29,444 nucleotides of DNA, taken from contig JAOPYP010000590.1 of NCBI GenBank assembly GCA_025964635.1, positions 1 through 29,444 on the forward strand, given 5' to 3'. A program made the position numbers and the translations under genes. Positions 15,837-23,142 of this stretch are shown one piece after another; position 1 is the first letter of the stretch; each line of letters begins with the position of its first letter. The stretch is from Actinomycetes bacterium. GTDB lineage: Bacteria > Actinomycetota > Actinomycetes > Streptosporangiales > Streptosporangiaceae. Under the pieces are notes generated by a model. It did no database searches, was not told where the DNA came from, and saw nothing but the letters and a program-made list of their open reading frames with translations.

Positions 15837-15867
15837 TTGACTGCATCACGGGACGTTGCTCTACTAG
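15837..15867 (+). promoter_or_regulatory. candidate promoter of the dioxygenase operon
   Basis: TTGACT (15837-15842) resembles a -35 element. TACTAG (15862-15867) is the best -10 nearby, at a slightly long spacing of 19. Operator site 2 lies just downstream, over the expected transcription start, and site 1 lies just upstream. The long spacing would suit a promoter that depends on an activator or is repressed by a roadblock. Confidence 0.4.
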
Positions 15868-15875
15868 ACAGATCT

Positions 15876-15897
15876 GAACTCTGCTGCACAGAGGTTC
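15876..15897. promoter_or_regulatory. operator site 2 (TCTG-N5-CAGA), before dioxygenase gene
   Basis: GAAC-TCTG-CTGCA-CAGA-GGTTC: the TCTG and CAGA arms pair across five bases, and the outer GAAC and GTTC arms also pair if one G is bulged. It lies 8 bases before the ATG at 15905 and would overlap the start of the transcript. Confidence 0.6.
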
Positions 15898-15904
15898 AAT
15901 CTCG

Positions 15905-17329
15905 ATGACCCGAGACATCACGGAAGGAGCTCCCGACGCCATGACCGACCTTGCCGGCACCTTCACCGATGTCCGCCGCGGAATGATTCCAGCCCACATC
16001 TACAACGATCGCGAGCTGTTCGAGCGGGAGAAGAAGGAGATCTTCGGCCGATCGTGGATCTTCGTCGCACACGAGTCCGAGGTCGCCACGCCCGGCGACT
16101 ACGTGGTACGCCGGGTGCTGAGGGACTCGTTCATCATCACCCGCGACGAGCAGGGCGACATCCGGGCCCACTTCAACATGTGCCTGCACCGCGGCATGCA
16201 AGTGTGCCGGGCCGAGATCGGCAACGCATCCCACTTTCGCTGCCCCTACCACGGCTGGTCCTACCGCAACGACGGCCGCCTGGTCGGCCTGCCCTTCCAC
16301 CAGGACGCCTACGGCGGCGAGGCTGGCTTCCAGCGCAAGGGCCAGCGGCTACTGCCGGCGCCGAGCCTGGACAGCTACAACGGGATGATCTTCATTTCGT
16401 TGGATCCGGACGCGCCGCCGCTGGCCGAGTATCTCGGGGATTTCGCCTTCTACCTGGACTATTACACCAAGCAGAGCCCCAGCGGTATCGATCTGCGCGG
16501 CCCGCAGCGCTGGCGGATCAAGGCGAACTGGAAGATCGGCGCCGAGAACTTCGCCGGCGATATGTACCACACGCCGCAGACGCACACCTCGGTCGTTGAG
16601 ATCGGCCTGTTCCGCGAGCCCAAGGCCGAGAAGCGCAAGGACGGCGCGACGTACTGGGCCGGCAATGGCGGGGGGACGACCTACAAGCTGCCGCCGGGCG
16701 ACTTCGACGAACGCACCCGCTACGTCGGGTATCCGCAGGAGATGGTCGAGCGGATGAAGAAGACGCTCACTGAGGCGCAGCAGCGGGTCATCGGCGAGGA
16801 CGGCTTCATGATCTCGGCTGCCACCGTCTTCCCTAACCTGTCCTTCGTGCACAACTGGCCCCGCGTGGCCGACTCCGACGATGTGCTGCCGTTCATCTCA
16901 GTGCGCCAGTGGCAACCGATCAGCGAGAACGAGACCGAGGTGCTGTCCTGGTTCGCCGTTGACGCGGAGGCGCCGGAGGAGTTCAAAGCCCTGTCGTACA
17001 AGGCCTATCTGATGTGTTTCGGCTCGACCGGGATGTTCGAGCAGGACGACGTCGAGAACTGGGTGTCGCTGACCAACACCGCCGCCGGCGCAATGGCCCG
17101 CCGGTTGCGGCTCAACAGCCGGATGGGCATTCTCGCCGACGGCACCGAAGTGACCCCGGCGCTGAGCGCGGAGCAGTTCCACGGGCCGGGCACCGCGCAC
17201 ACCGGCTACAGCGAATACAACCAACGCGAGCTGCTCACCCGCTGGGCTGACCACCTCGACCGCCCGGCCACCCCGGCGGAACCGCTCGAGGTCGGCACCC
17301 TGGCGTCGGGCGGGCAGGCGCAGGTATGA
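15905..17329 (+). CDS. Rieske aromatic-ring-hydroxylating dioxygenase, alpha subunit
   Basis: A 474-residue catalytic subunit that adds both atoms of O2 to an aromatic ring to give a cis-dihydrodiol. The Rieske [2Fe-2S] ligands are C93-x-H95 and C113-x2-H116 (CLHRG, CPYHGW). The mononuclear iron site is D219-x2-H222-x4-H227 in ENFAGDMYHTPQTH, with the third ligand in EQDDVENW near residue 381. Length and the surrounding gene order fit the large subunit of phthalate 3,4-dioxygenase (PhtAa/PadAa), but substrate residues were not compared. Two starts are possible: 15905 after AGAGG, or the ATG at 15941 after GGAAGGAG, which would shorten it by 12 residues. Its stop overlaps the beta-subunit start (ATGA). 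Confidence 0.93.
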   Translation: MTRDITEGAPDAMTDLAGTFTDVRRGMIPAHIYNDRELFEREKKEIFGRSWIFVAHESEVATPGDYVVRRVLRDSFIITRDEQGDIRAHFNMCLHRGMQVCRAEIGNASHFRCPYHGWSYRNDGRLVGLPFHQDAYGGEAGFQRKGQRLLPAPSLDSYNGMIFISLDPDAPPLAEYLGDFAFYLDYYTKQSPSGIDLRGPQRWRIKANWKIGAENFAGDMYHTPQTHTSVVEIGLFREPKAEKRKDGATYWAGNGGGTTYKLPPGDFDERTRYVGYPQEMVERMKKTLTEAQQRVIGEDGFMISAATVFPNLSFVHNWPRVADSDDVLPFISVRQWQPISENETEVLSWFAVDAEAPEEFKALSYKAYLMCFGSTGMFEQDDVENWVSLTNTAAGAMARRLRLNSRMGILADGTEVTPALSAEQFHGPGTAHTGYSEYNQRELLTRWADHLDRPATPAEPLEVGTLASGGQAQV

Positions 17330-17904
17330 CCGCGACCCATTCCAGCCGCTCCGTGCTGGGCGCGCATGCGTCGCGTATCGAACGTGCCGGCTCCACGCTG
17401 GCCTTCGACGATTCCCGGCACCTGCAGGCCCATCGCTGGCTGGTCGATGAGGCCTGGCTGCTAGACGCGCAGGACTACACGGCCTGGCTGGAGACGCTCA
17501 CCGACGACATCCATTACCTGATGCCAGTGCGGGTCACCACCGCGCTCGGCGCCGGCTTCGACACGTCCCCCGGCATGGCCCACTTCGATGAGAACAAGTA
17601 CTCGCTCTCGCGCCGGGTCGCCCGTTTCCTGACCGAACACGCCTGGACCGAAGACCCCCCCTCGCGGCTGCGCCACCATTTGTCCAACGTGCGCACCTTT
17701 GCCACCACCGACGCCGAACACCTTGTCGTGGAGTCGGCCACGTTGCTGTTCCGTAACCGCGGCGACGTCCATCCCGGTTCGCTGGTCTCGGCCGGCCGGG
17801 AAGACCTGCTGCGCAACACCGCCGATGGGTGGAAGCTGGCTCGCCGGACGATCCTCGTCGACGAGTCGGTGATGCGCATGCAGAACCTGGCGATCTTCCT
17901 GTGA
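17326..17904 (+). CDS. ring-hydroxylating dioxygenase, beta subunit
   Basis: A 192-residue small subunit with the NTF2-like fold of ring-hydroxylating dioxygenases. Typical blocks are the N-terminal HRWLVDEAWLLDAQDYTAWL and ETLTDDIHYLMPVRVT, then RLRHHLSNVRTFATTDAEHL and FRNRGDVHPGSLVSAGREDL. It ends GWKLARRTILVDESVMRMQN, the usual final strands. It shapes the alpha3beta3 assembly and does not carry metal. Its start overlaps the alpha stop (ATGA) and its stop overlaps the next start (GTGA), so the two subunits and the following small protein should be made in fixed ratio. Confidence 0.92.
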   Translation: MTATHSSRSVLGAHASRIERAGSTLAFDDSRHLQAHRWLVDEAWLLDAQDYTAWLETLTDDIHYLMPVRVTTALGAGFDTSPGMAHFDENKYSLSRRVARFLTEHAWTEDPPSRLRHHLSNVRTFATTDAEHLVVESATLLFRNRGDVHPGSLVSAGREDLLRNTADGWKLARRTILVDESVMRMQNLAIFL

Positions 17905-18215
17905 GCGTCTCCTGGCCCGGCGCCGACGAGGACGCTCGTGCCGCGGCGAGCGCCGCCGCCCAGTACGCGGAGCTGCTCGGCCACACCACCGGCGAGCCGC
18001 TGCAGGTGGGCAACGAGTTCGCCGAGATCGTCGTACGCCGCGTCGAGACCCGCAACGGTACCCGGCTGCTCGTGGAGTCACCGCGCTCTGGTCAGTGGGT
18101 CAGCCTCTGCCCGCTCGAGCTGGAAGCGCTCACCTGGCAGAGCACGGCGACGTTCTCGGCGATGATCGGCAAGCCATTCGACCCGCTCGTCGCGGAGGAC
18201 GGCGGGGCGGGATGA
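17901..18215 (+). CDS. 104-residue protein of unknown function within the dioxygenase operon
   Basis: The frame opens at a GTG that overlaps the beta-subunit stop (GTGA) and closes with an ATGA overlap onto the dehydrogenase gene, which makes it a genuine coupled gene. It starts VSVSWPGADEDARAAASAAA. The core is LQVGNEFAEIVVRRVETRNG followed by TRLLVESPRSGQWVSLCPLE and LEALTWQSTATFSAMIGKPF. Similar small proteins beside actinobacterial dioxygenases are, as I recall, sometimes labelled dihydrodiol dehydrogenase, but there is no nucleotide-binding motif and the length rules out a Rossmann enzyme. The beta-rich core would suit a binding or assembly protein. I do not know its function. It is not part of the pad/pht operons as I know them. 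Confidence 0.8.
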   Translation: MSVSWPGADEDARAAASAAAQYAELLGHTTGEPLQVGNEFAEIVVRRVETRNGTRLLVESPRSGQWVSLCPLELEALTWQSTATFSAMIGKPFDPLVAEDGGAG

Positions 18216-19015
18216 CCGGCTGGCTAGACGATCGACGGGCGCTTGTCGTAGGCGCTGGCTCCGGGATCGGCCGGGCGGTCGCTGGTGCCTTCTGTTCACA
18301 GGGATGCCGGGTCAGCGTGCTCGAACGCGATCCGGTCAAGGCGGCGGCGATCGGCCGGGAGCTGCCGGACGTGCCGGTGATGGTGGGAGACGCGACGACC
18401 CGGGCAGCCAACGATGCGGCGGTCGGCGCGGCGGTCGAGGCCTTCGGTGGACTGGACATACTCGTGAACTGCGTCGGTGTCTTCGACTATTACCGCAGCA
18501 TCGAGGACCTCGACGCCGACGCGCTCGACGACGCCTTCGACGAGATCTTCCGGGTCAACGTCAAGAGCCATCTGCGCTCGGTGAAGGCGGCGCTGCCCGA
18601 GTTGAAGCGCTCCGGCCGCGGGGTGGTACTGCTCACCGAGTCCTCGTCCTCCTACTACCCCGGCCGCGGTGGCGTGCTGTACGTGTCGTCGAAGTTCGCC
18701 GTGCGGGGTCTGGTGACGGCACTGGCCCACGACCTCGCCCCGGACGTCCGGGTCAACGGGGTCGCCCCCGGCGGCACGCTCGGCACTGACCTGCGCGGGC
18801 TGCCCAGTCTGGGCACGGCCGAGCGCAGCCTGGGCGACACGCCGGGCCGCGCAGCCGACCTGGCCGCCCGGGTTCCCCTGCATGTCGCTCTCGACGGCGA
18901 GGACCACGCGTGGAGCTACGTGTTCCTGGCCTCCGACCATGCTCGTGGCATCACCGGGGACACCGTGCACCCGGACGCTGGAGCTGGCCTGGCGTTCCCG
19001 AAGAAGAGATCCTGA
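18212..19015 (+). CDS. cis-dihydrodiol dehydrogenase (SDR, BphB/HcaB type)
   Basis: A 267-residue short-chain dehydrogenase that should rearomatise the cis-dihydrodiol from the dioxygenase with reduction of NAD. Landmarks are the cofactor loop VVGAGSGIGRAVAGAF, LERDP after the second strand, the region around VNCVGVFDYY in place of NNAG, the catalytic Ser in LTESSSSYYPGRGGV, and Tyr/Lys in LYVSSKFAVRGLV. The C-terminus VFLASDHARGITGDTVHPDA is typical of the BphB/HcaB group, including the biphenyl and phenylpropionate dihydrodiol dehydrogenases. The ATG at 18212 overlaps the upstream stop, which sets the start. In pad/pht operons the corresponding gene is padB/phtB, so a 3,4-dihydroxy-3,4-dihydrophthalate dehydrogenase is the leading proposal. 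Confidence 0.9.
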   Translation: MTGWLDDRRALVVGAGSGIGRAVAGAFCSQGCRVSVLERDPVKAAAIGRELPDVPVMVGDATTRAANDAAVGAAVEAFGGLDILVNCVGVFDYYRSIEDLDADALDDAFDEIFRVNVKSHLRSVKAALPELKRSGRGVVLLTESSSSYYPGRGGVLYVSSKFAVRGLVTALAHDLAPDVRVNGVAPGGTLGTDLRGLPSLGTAERSLGDTPGRAADLAARVPLHVALDGEDHAWSYVFLASDHARGITGDTVHPDAGAGLAFPKKRS

Positions 19016-19038
19016 GCAGAGACGAGGACTGACATCAC

Positions 19039-19236
19039 ATGCCGAGACTGACCGCCGACGTGGAGCTCTGCCAGGGCTACGGGAACTGCACGACCACCGC
19101 TTCGGATGTCTACGACGTCGACGACGACGGGAAGGTGGTGCTGCTCAGGCAGATCATCGACGACGCCGATCGCTCCCGGGTCGAGGAGGCGACGCGCAGC
19201 TGTCCGGTCAACGCCCTGCGCGTCCTGGACCGATGA
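19039..19236 (+). CDS. ferredoxin, [3Fe-4S] type
   Basis: A 65-residue ferredoxin with only three cysteines in cluster positions: C11 and C17 in ELCQGYGNC and C54 in the SCPVNAL motif. This pattern is expected for a [3Fe-4S] cluster like those of P450 and phthalate-dioxygenase ferredoxins (PadAc/PhtAc), not for a Rieske ferredoxin. It should carry electrons from the reductase encoded next to the Rieske centre of the dioxygenase. It begins 23 bases after the dehydrogenase stop, with GAGG rather far upstream, and its stop overlaps the reductase start (ATGA). Confidence 0.9.
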   Translation: MPRLTADVELCQGYGNCTTTASDVYDVDDDGKVVLLRQIIDDADRSRVEEATRSCPVNALRVLDR

Positions 19237-20459
19237 CCGGCACGGTAGCGGTTGTCGGCTCGTCGGTGGCGGGTGTGCGCACAGCCCAGGCGCTGCGAAC
19301 CGAGGAGCACGGCGGCCCGGTCGTTCTGATCGGAGCCGAGGCCGGACTCCCCTACGACAAGCCGCCGCTGTCCAAACAGTTCCTGGCCGGAACATGGGGC
19401 GCGGATCGGATAACGCTGCTCACCGAGGCCGCGGCGCGGGCCGCTGGCATCGAGCTGAGGTTGGGCGTGCCGGCGCAGCACCTCGACGTCGCCGGGCGGG
19501 AGGTTCTGCTCGCCGACGGTCACCGGGTCAGCTACGACCACGTCGTGATCGCGACCGGCTCCGCCGCCCGGCCGAGCCCGTGGCCAGTCGCCTCGGGCGT
19601 GCACGTCCTGCGCACCCTCGACGACAGCCGCGCCCTTCGGGCCGATCTCGAGCGTCCTGGGCCAGTCGTCGTCGTCGGCGGCGGTTTCATCGGCGCCGAG
19701 GTCGCGGCCACCGCCCGTGCTTCGGGGCATGCGGTCACCGTCGTCGACCCGCTGCCCGCGCCGATCGGCCGGCTGCTCGGACCCGAGATCGGAGAGCTGA
19801 TGGGGCAGGTGCACCAGCGGCACGGTGTAGACACCCGTCTCGGCGTCGGTGTTCAGGACATCACCGGGGAGGCGGGAAATCTCATGGTGACCCTGACCGA
19901 CGGGCGGCAGGTCGAGGCGGCCACCGTGGTCGTCGGGATCGGAGCGATCCCGACGACGGGCTGGCTGGCCGAGTCCGGGCTGCTGGTGGACAACGGCGTG
20001 GTCTGCGACGAGTACTGCCGGGCGGTCGAGCGCGACGACGTCTGGGCGGTCGGTGACGTCGCTCGGTGGGACCACCCGAGGCTGGGCGAGGCGGTACGGG
20101 TCGAACACTGGACCAACGCTGTCGAGCAGGCGGCTTGCGTGGCCTTCAACCTCACCCATTCTGGTCAACTCCGTGGCTACGCCCCCACCGAATACGTGTG
20201 GAGCGATCAGTACGACTGGAAGATCCAGATCGTCGGACAGCCCCGGGCTGCCGTGAAACATCGGTTCATCGGCGAGCCCGGCGCCGAGCCGCCGCGCTTC
20301 GCGGTGGTCTACAGCGACGGGGACTCACGCCTGGCCGGCGCCCTGGCGGTCAACTGGCCCAAGGCCCTCGTCGCCTGCCGGCGGTTGCTCGCAGTCGGCG
20401 CGTCCAGCGACGAGGCCGCCAAGCTGGTGGAGACGCTGCTCGTGCCGACGGTCGCGTGA
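19233..20459 (+). CDS. FAD-dependent ferredoxin reductase (BphA4 type)
   Basis: A 408-residue flavoprotein that takes electrons from NADH to the ferredoxin. FAD site: VAVVGSSVAGVRTAQALR, in which the central Gly of GxGxxG is Ser, as in several relatives. Then come AGLPYDKPPLSKQFLAGTW (a strong signature of the group), YDHVVIATGSAARPSPWP, the NAD site VVVVGGGFIGAEVAATARAS, and DVWAVGDVARWDHPRLGEAV near residue 270. The C-terminal reductase domain has YVWSDQYDWKIQIVGQPRAA. The start at 19233 is fixed by the ATGA overlap with the ferredoxin stop; the open frame continues upstream across the ferredoxin gene in another frame and is not used. Confidence 0.93.
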   Translation: MTGTVAVVGSSVAGVRTAQALRTEEHGGPVVLIGAEAGLPYDKPPLSKQFLAGTWGADRITLLTEAAARAAGIELRLGVPAQHLDVAGREVLLADGHRVSYDHVVIATGSAARPSPWPVASGVHVLRTLDDSRALRADLERPGPVVVVGGGFIGAEVAATARASGHAVTVVDPLPAPIGRLLGPEIGELMGQVHQRHGVDTRLGVGVQDITGEAGNLMVTLTDGRQVEAATVVVGIGAIPTTGWLAESGLLVDNGVVCDEYCRAVERDDVWAVGDVARWDHPRLGEAVRVEHWTNAVEQAACVAFNLTHSGQLRGYAPTEYVWSDQYDWKIQIVGQPRAAVKHRFIGEPGAEPPRFAVVYSDGDSRLAGALAVNWPKALVACRRLLAVGASSDEAAKLVETLLVPTVA

Positions 20460-21181
20460 TGACAGATTTCGAGCCAGCCCGCCGTCTGGTCGCAGACGCC
20501 TGCCGGGTGCTGGCCGCGCGCGGCCTCGCCGACGGCTTCTTGGGCCACATCTGCCTGCGGGTCGATCCCGAACTGCTGCTGATCCGCTGCCGAGGACCAC
20601 ACGAACGGGGCCTGGCCTGGACGACCCCGGACGACGTGCGCCTGGTGGACCTCGACGGCACCGAGGCAGCGCCGGGCGAACTGGACGGCTGGGCGGTACC
20701 GAACGAGCTGCTGTTGCACACCGAGGTGTTGCGCGCACGTCCGGACGCCAACGCGGTGGTCCACGCGCATCCGCCCGCCGTGGTCGCCGCCGACCTGGCG
20801 GGAATCCGCATCCGCCCGGTCGTCGGTGCCTACGACATCCCTGGCGCCCGGCTCGCCGCCGGCGGCGTTCCCGTCTACGAGCGCGGCGTCCTGATCCGCG
20901 ACCGGCGGCTCGCGGACGAGATGGTTTCGGCGATGGGTGACCGTCCCGTCGTGGTGCTCAGAGGCCACGGCGTGACCTCCGCCGGCAGCTCGGTCCAGGA
21001 GGCTGTACTGCAAGCTGTCTCGGTGGACTCTATCGCCCGGATCAGCCTTACAGTGCTCAGCGCTGGCGGCACCCTAGCCGACCTTCCTACGGCCGACCTC
21101 GCCGAACTTCCCGACCTGGGCCCAGCCTTCACCGAAGGCGTGGCATGGCGACACGAGATCGCTCGCCTGGACGCCGGCTGA
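20459..21181 (+). CDS. class II aldolase-fold protein, probable dihydroxyphthalate-type decarboxylase
   Basis: A 240-residue protein of the class II aldolase/adducin family. Zinc ligands are seen as H102-x-H104 in VVHAHPPAV and H170 in LRGHGV. The acidic residue near the metal is probably Glu83 in PNELLLHTEVLRARPD. In Gram-positive phthalate operons the member at this position, PhtC/PadC, removes the 2-carboxyl of 3,4-dihydroxyphthalate to give protocatechuate. The place after the reductase and before an IclR gene matches that order, so a decarboxylase is more likely than an aldolase. The start is the ATG at 20459, one base into the reductase stop (TGATG). A GTG one codon upstream is also in frame. 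Confidence 0.85.
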   Translation: MTDFEPARRLVADACRVLAARGLADGFLGHICLRVDPELLLIRCRGPHERGLAWTTPDDVRLVDLDGTEAAPGELDGWAVPNELLLHTEVLRARPDANAVVHAHPPAVVAADLAGIRIRPVVGAYDIPGARLAAGGVPVYERGVLIRDRRLADEMVSAMGDRPVVVLRGHGVTSAGSSVQEAVLQAVSVDSIARISLTVLSAGGTLADLPTADLAELPDLGPAFTEGVAWRHEIARLDAG

Positions 21182-21210
21182 AGCTCCTGGCGCCGTAGCG
21201 ATGGAACTTC

Positions 21211-21223
21211 TCTGCACAGCAGA
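21211..21223. promoter_or_regulatory. operator site 3 (TCTG-N5-CAGA), before the IclR gene
   Basis: TCTG-CACAG-CAGA lies 21 bases ahead of the IclR start codon, in the only sizeable gap between the decarboxylase and regulator genes. The flank GAACTTC resembles the left flanks of sites 1 (CTTC) and 2 (GAAC). Its position supports autoregulation. Confidence 0.6.
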
Positions 21224-21244
21224 CGTCACGTACGGTGGCTAGAT

Positions 21245-22048
21245 ATGGACGAGCTTGCCGAGCGGCCCGGCGCGGCCGCTGCGCCGGAGTACGGAACGGT
21301 GCCGCAATACCCGATTGAATCGGTCGACAACGCCCTGAAGGTCCTCCTGCTGCTCGCCAAGCAGCCAACGCTGCGTCTGACCGACGTCAGTGAGTACCTC
21401 GGCGTCGCCTCGTCCTCGGCTCACCGGATGCTAGCCATGCTCCAGTTCCGCGGCTTCGTACGCCAAGATCCCTCGACCCGGTGCTATCTTCCAGGTCCCG
21501 AACTTGATGATCTCGGATTCCGCGTCCTGCGCCGGCTCGATGTGCGCAACCGCGCTCGGCCGGTTCTCGAACGACTCAACGCGGACCTGCATGAAACGGT
21601 GCACCTTGGTCGACTCGAGGGCTGCGACGTGCACTTCATCGACTCCATCGAGAGCACGCGAGCCCTTCGAGTTGGCAGCAGACTCGGTCGCAAGATGCCA
21701 GCCCACTGCACCTCAACCGGCAAGGCCTTGCTCGCGACCCTCACCGACACGCAGCTGAAGCAGATGTATGAACAAGAGCAGCTCACGCAACTCACGGCGA
21801 ACTCGATCGGGTCCCGGACCCAGCTGTTTGCTGCCCTCGACGACATCCGTCAGCGTGGGTACGCTCTCAGCCAGGAAGAGAGCGAGGAAGGCGTCAGCTC
21901 CATCGCCATCGCCGTCCCGAGCGATCGGATGCCCCGCCTGGCCGTGAATGCGTCCGTACCCCGAAGCCGGATGACAGCATCAACTCAAAAGGACATCCGC
22001 GCACACCTCCGTGAAGCTGCCGAAGAGATCGCGAGCCTCCTAGTGTGA
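21245..22048 (+). CDS. IclR-family transcriptional regulator (PadR/PhtR position)
   Basis: A 267-residue IclR protein. The winged helix covers about residues 25-80: ESVDNALKVLLLLAKQPTLR, LTDVSEYLGVASSSAHRMLA and MLQFRGFVRQ. The effector-binding domain follows, with ETVHLGRLEGCDVHFIDSIE, MPAHCTSTGKALLATL, and the closing block EGVSSIAIAVPSD. It is the last gene of the plus-strand operon, as padR/phtR in phthalate operons. It probably responds to the aromatic substrate or an intermediate and acts at the TCTG-N5-CAGA sites at 15799, 15880 and 21211, controlling both operons and itself. The ribosome site is weak (GGTGG). Its end overlaps by nine bases the end of a convergent TetR remnant. Confidence 0.9.
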   Translation: MDELAERPGAAAAPEYGTVPQYPIESVDNALKVLLLLAKQPTLRLTDVSEYLGVASSSAHRMLAMLQFRGFVRQDPSTRCYLPGPELDDLGFRVLRRLDVRNRARPVLERLNADLHETVHLGRLEGCDVHFIDSIESTRALRVGSRLGRKMPAHCTSTGKALLATLTDTQLKQMYEQEQLTQLTANSIGSRTQLFAALDDIRQRGYALSQEESEEGVSSIAIAVPSDRMPRLAVNASVPRSRMTASTQKDIRAHLREAAEEIASLLV

Positions 22049-22372
22049 CGCCGGGACCGATTTTGGGGCGCCCACCGTCAGCATGTTGGCCTTGTCCACC
22101 AGGACTGCGAGCATGGATTCGAACGGGCTCAGGCTGCGCAGTGCATGCGCGGTGATCAGCGCACCTTCGACGGCCGACACGACGGCCTCAGCTCGTAGGC
22201 GAGCCTCAGCGCTGTCCATGCCGAAGACCGTGAAGTGGAACGCCAACCCCTCGATGATCGTCGAGGACATGCGTCGACCGACGTTGCCGAGTTCCTCCGA
22301 CTCCCGGGTCGCCCCGACCATGAGGGGCGCAAGCGCACAGCCGCCACGCATGGGTCTGTCCAGGTAACGGCA
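22040..22372 (-). pseudogene. TetR-family regulator, C-terminal remnant
   Basis: About 105 residues match the ligand-binding half of a TetR protein of the LmrA/YxaF-like type: GCALAPLMVGATRESEELGN, then FHFTVFGMDSAEARLRAEAV and VSAVEGALITAHALRSLSPF. The N-terminal HTH is absent. The frame instead continues into the end of the IS110-type remnant at 22383, so an insertion has removed the 5' half. The reading frame of the surviving part is intact, which points to a fairly recent loss. The remnant ends convergently with, and slightly inside, the IclR gene. Confidence 0.75.
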
Positions 22373-22382
22373 CCTCTCCGTG

Positions 22383-22890
22383 TCAAGCCGCCGGGGACAG
22401 AGAGATTTCCGTGTCGCGGAGCATGGTGCGGTAGACCACGTCGGCGAGCTGGCGCTTGAGGCATCGCAGGGCTTCCTTGTGGGTCTTTCCTCGGCCCGTT
22501 TGCGCTGGTGGTAGGCCCGGCCGGGGGTGTCGCGCTGGATCTGGGTGATGACCATGACGTGCAGGGCGTAGTTCAGCTGACGGTCGCCGGCGTGGGAGCC
22601 GGTGGCGGACTAAATCGCCGGAGGAGACTTCCAGCGGCGCGGCGCCGCAGAATGAGGCGAATGCCGCGGCGGAGCGGAAGCGGCGGATGGACCCGATGCG
22701 GACGATGATCTTCGCGGCGAGCAGATCGCCGATGGCATATAGCCCGGTGAGGCTGGTGCCTGACGCGGCGACGGCGGGCGGTGATCTGTCCGGTGATGGC
22801 CGTGATCCGGCGGTCCAGGCGGCGGGTCTCGGTAATGAGCTCGGCCGCCAGCTCGCTCAGGGTGCGGGGGTCATGAGCGTAAAAGGGCAC
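22383..22890 (-). pseudogene. IS110-family transposase, frameshifted C-terminal part
   Basis: The C-terminal Transposase_20 domain of an IS110-type (DEDD) transposase can be read by switching frames three times. The pieces are TLSELAAELITETRRLDRRI, then GLYAIGDLLAAKIIVRIGSI with FASFCGAAPLEVSSGD, then GDRQLNYALHVMVITQIQRD, and last KTHKEALRCLKRQLADVVYR followed by a stop at 22385-22383. The N-terminal catalytic domain is missing; the 5' limit near 22885 meets another transposase-like fragment on the opposite strand. It cannot be active. It has cut a TetR gene on its 3' side. Confidence 0.85.
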
Positions 22891-22892
22891 CC

Positions 22893-23051
22893 ATGATCCA
22901 GCACCATGCCTCACAAGTGCCCACTGGTGCGCCAGCGGTAGAAGAGGCGGTACGAGCCTGGCACGATGCAGGCCGCAGCCAGCGCGCTATAGCCCGCGAA
23001 CTCGGCATCGACCGCCGCAAATCAAGCGCATCATCGACCACCCCACCTAAC
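22893..23051 (+). pseudogene. transposase-like helix-turn-helix fragment
   Basis: The frame from 22893 reads AVRAWHDAGRSQRAIARELG and then IDRRK, an HTH like those at the N-terminus of IS21/IS481/IS630-type transposases. After RRK one base appears to be missing: in the next frame it continues IKRIIDHPT and stops. The rest of the transposase is absent. The DNA before it (GTAAAAGGGCACCC near 22880) could be an element end. The exact family is not resolved. Confidence 0.5.
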
Positions 23052-23142
23052 CCACCCTCCCCACCACGAGCGTCATCCAACGATCTGTCATGCCGATGAG
23101 CGAGTCTGCCGAGTCGTGGTCGCGTGCGGTAGAACGGGCCCC

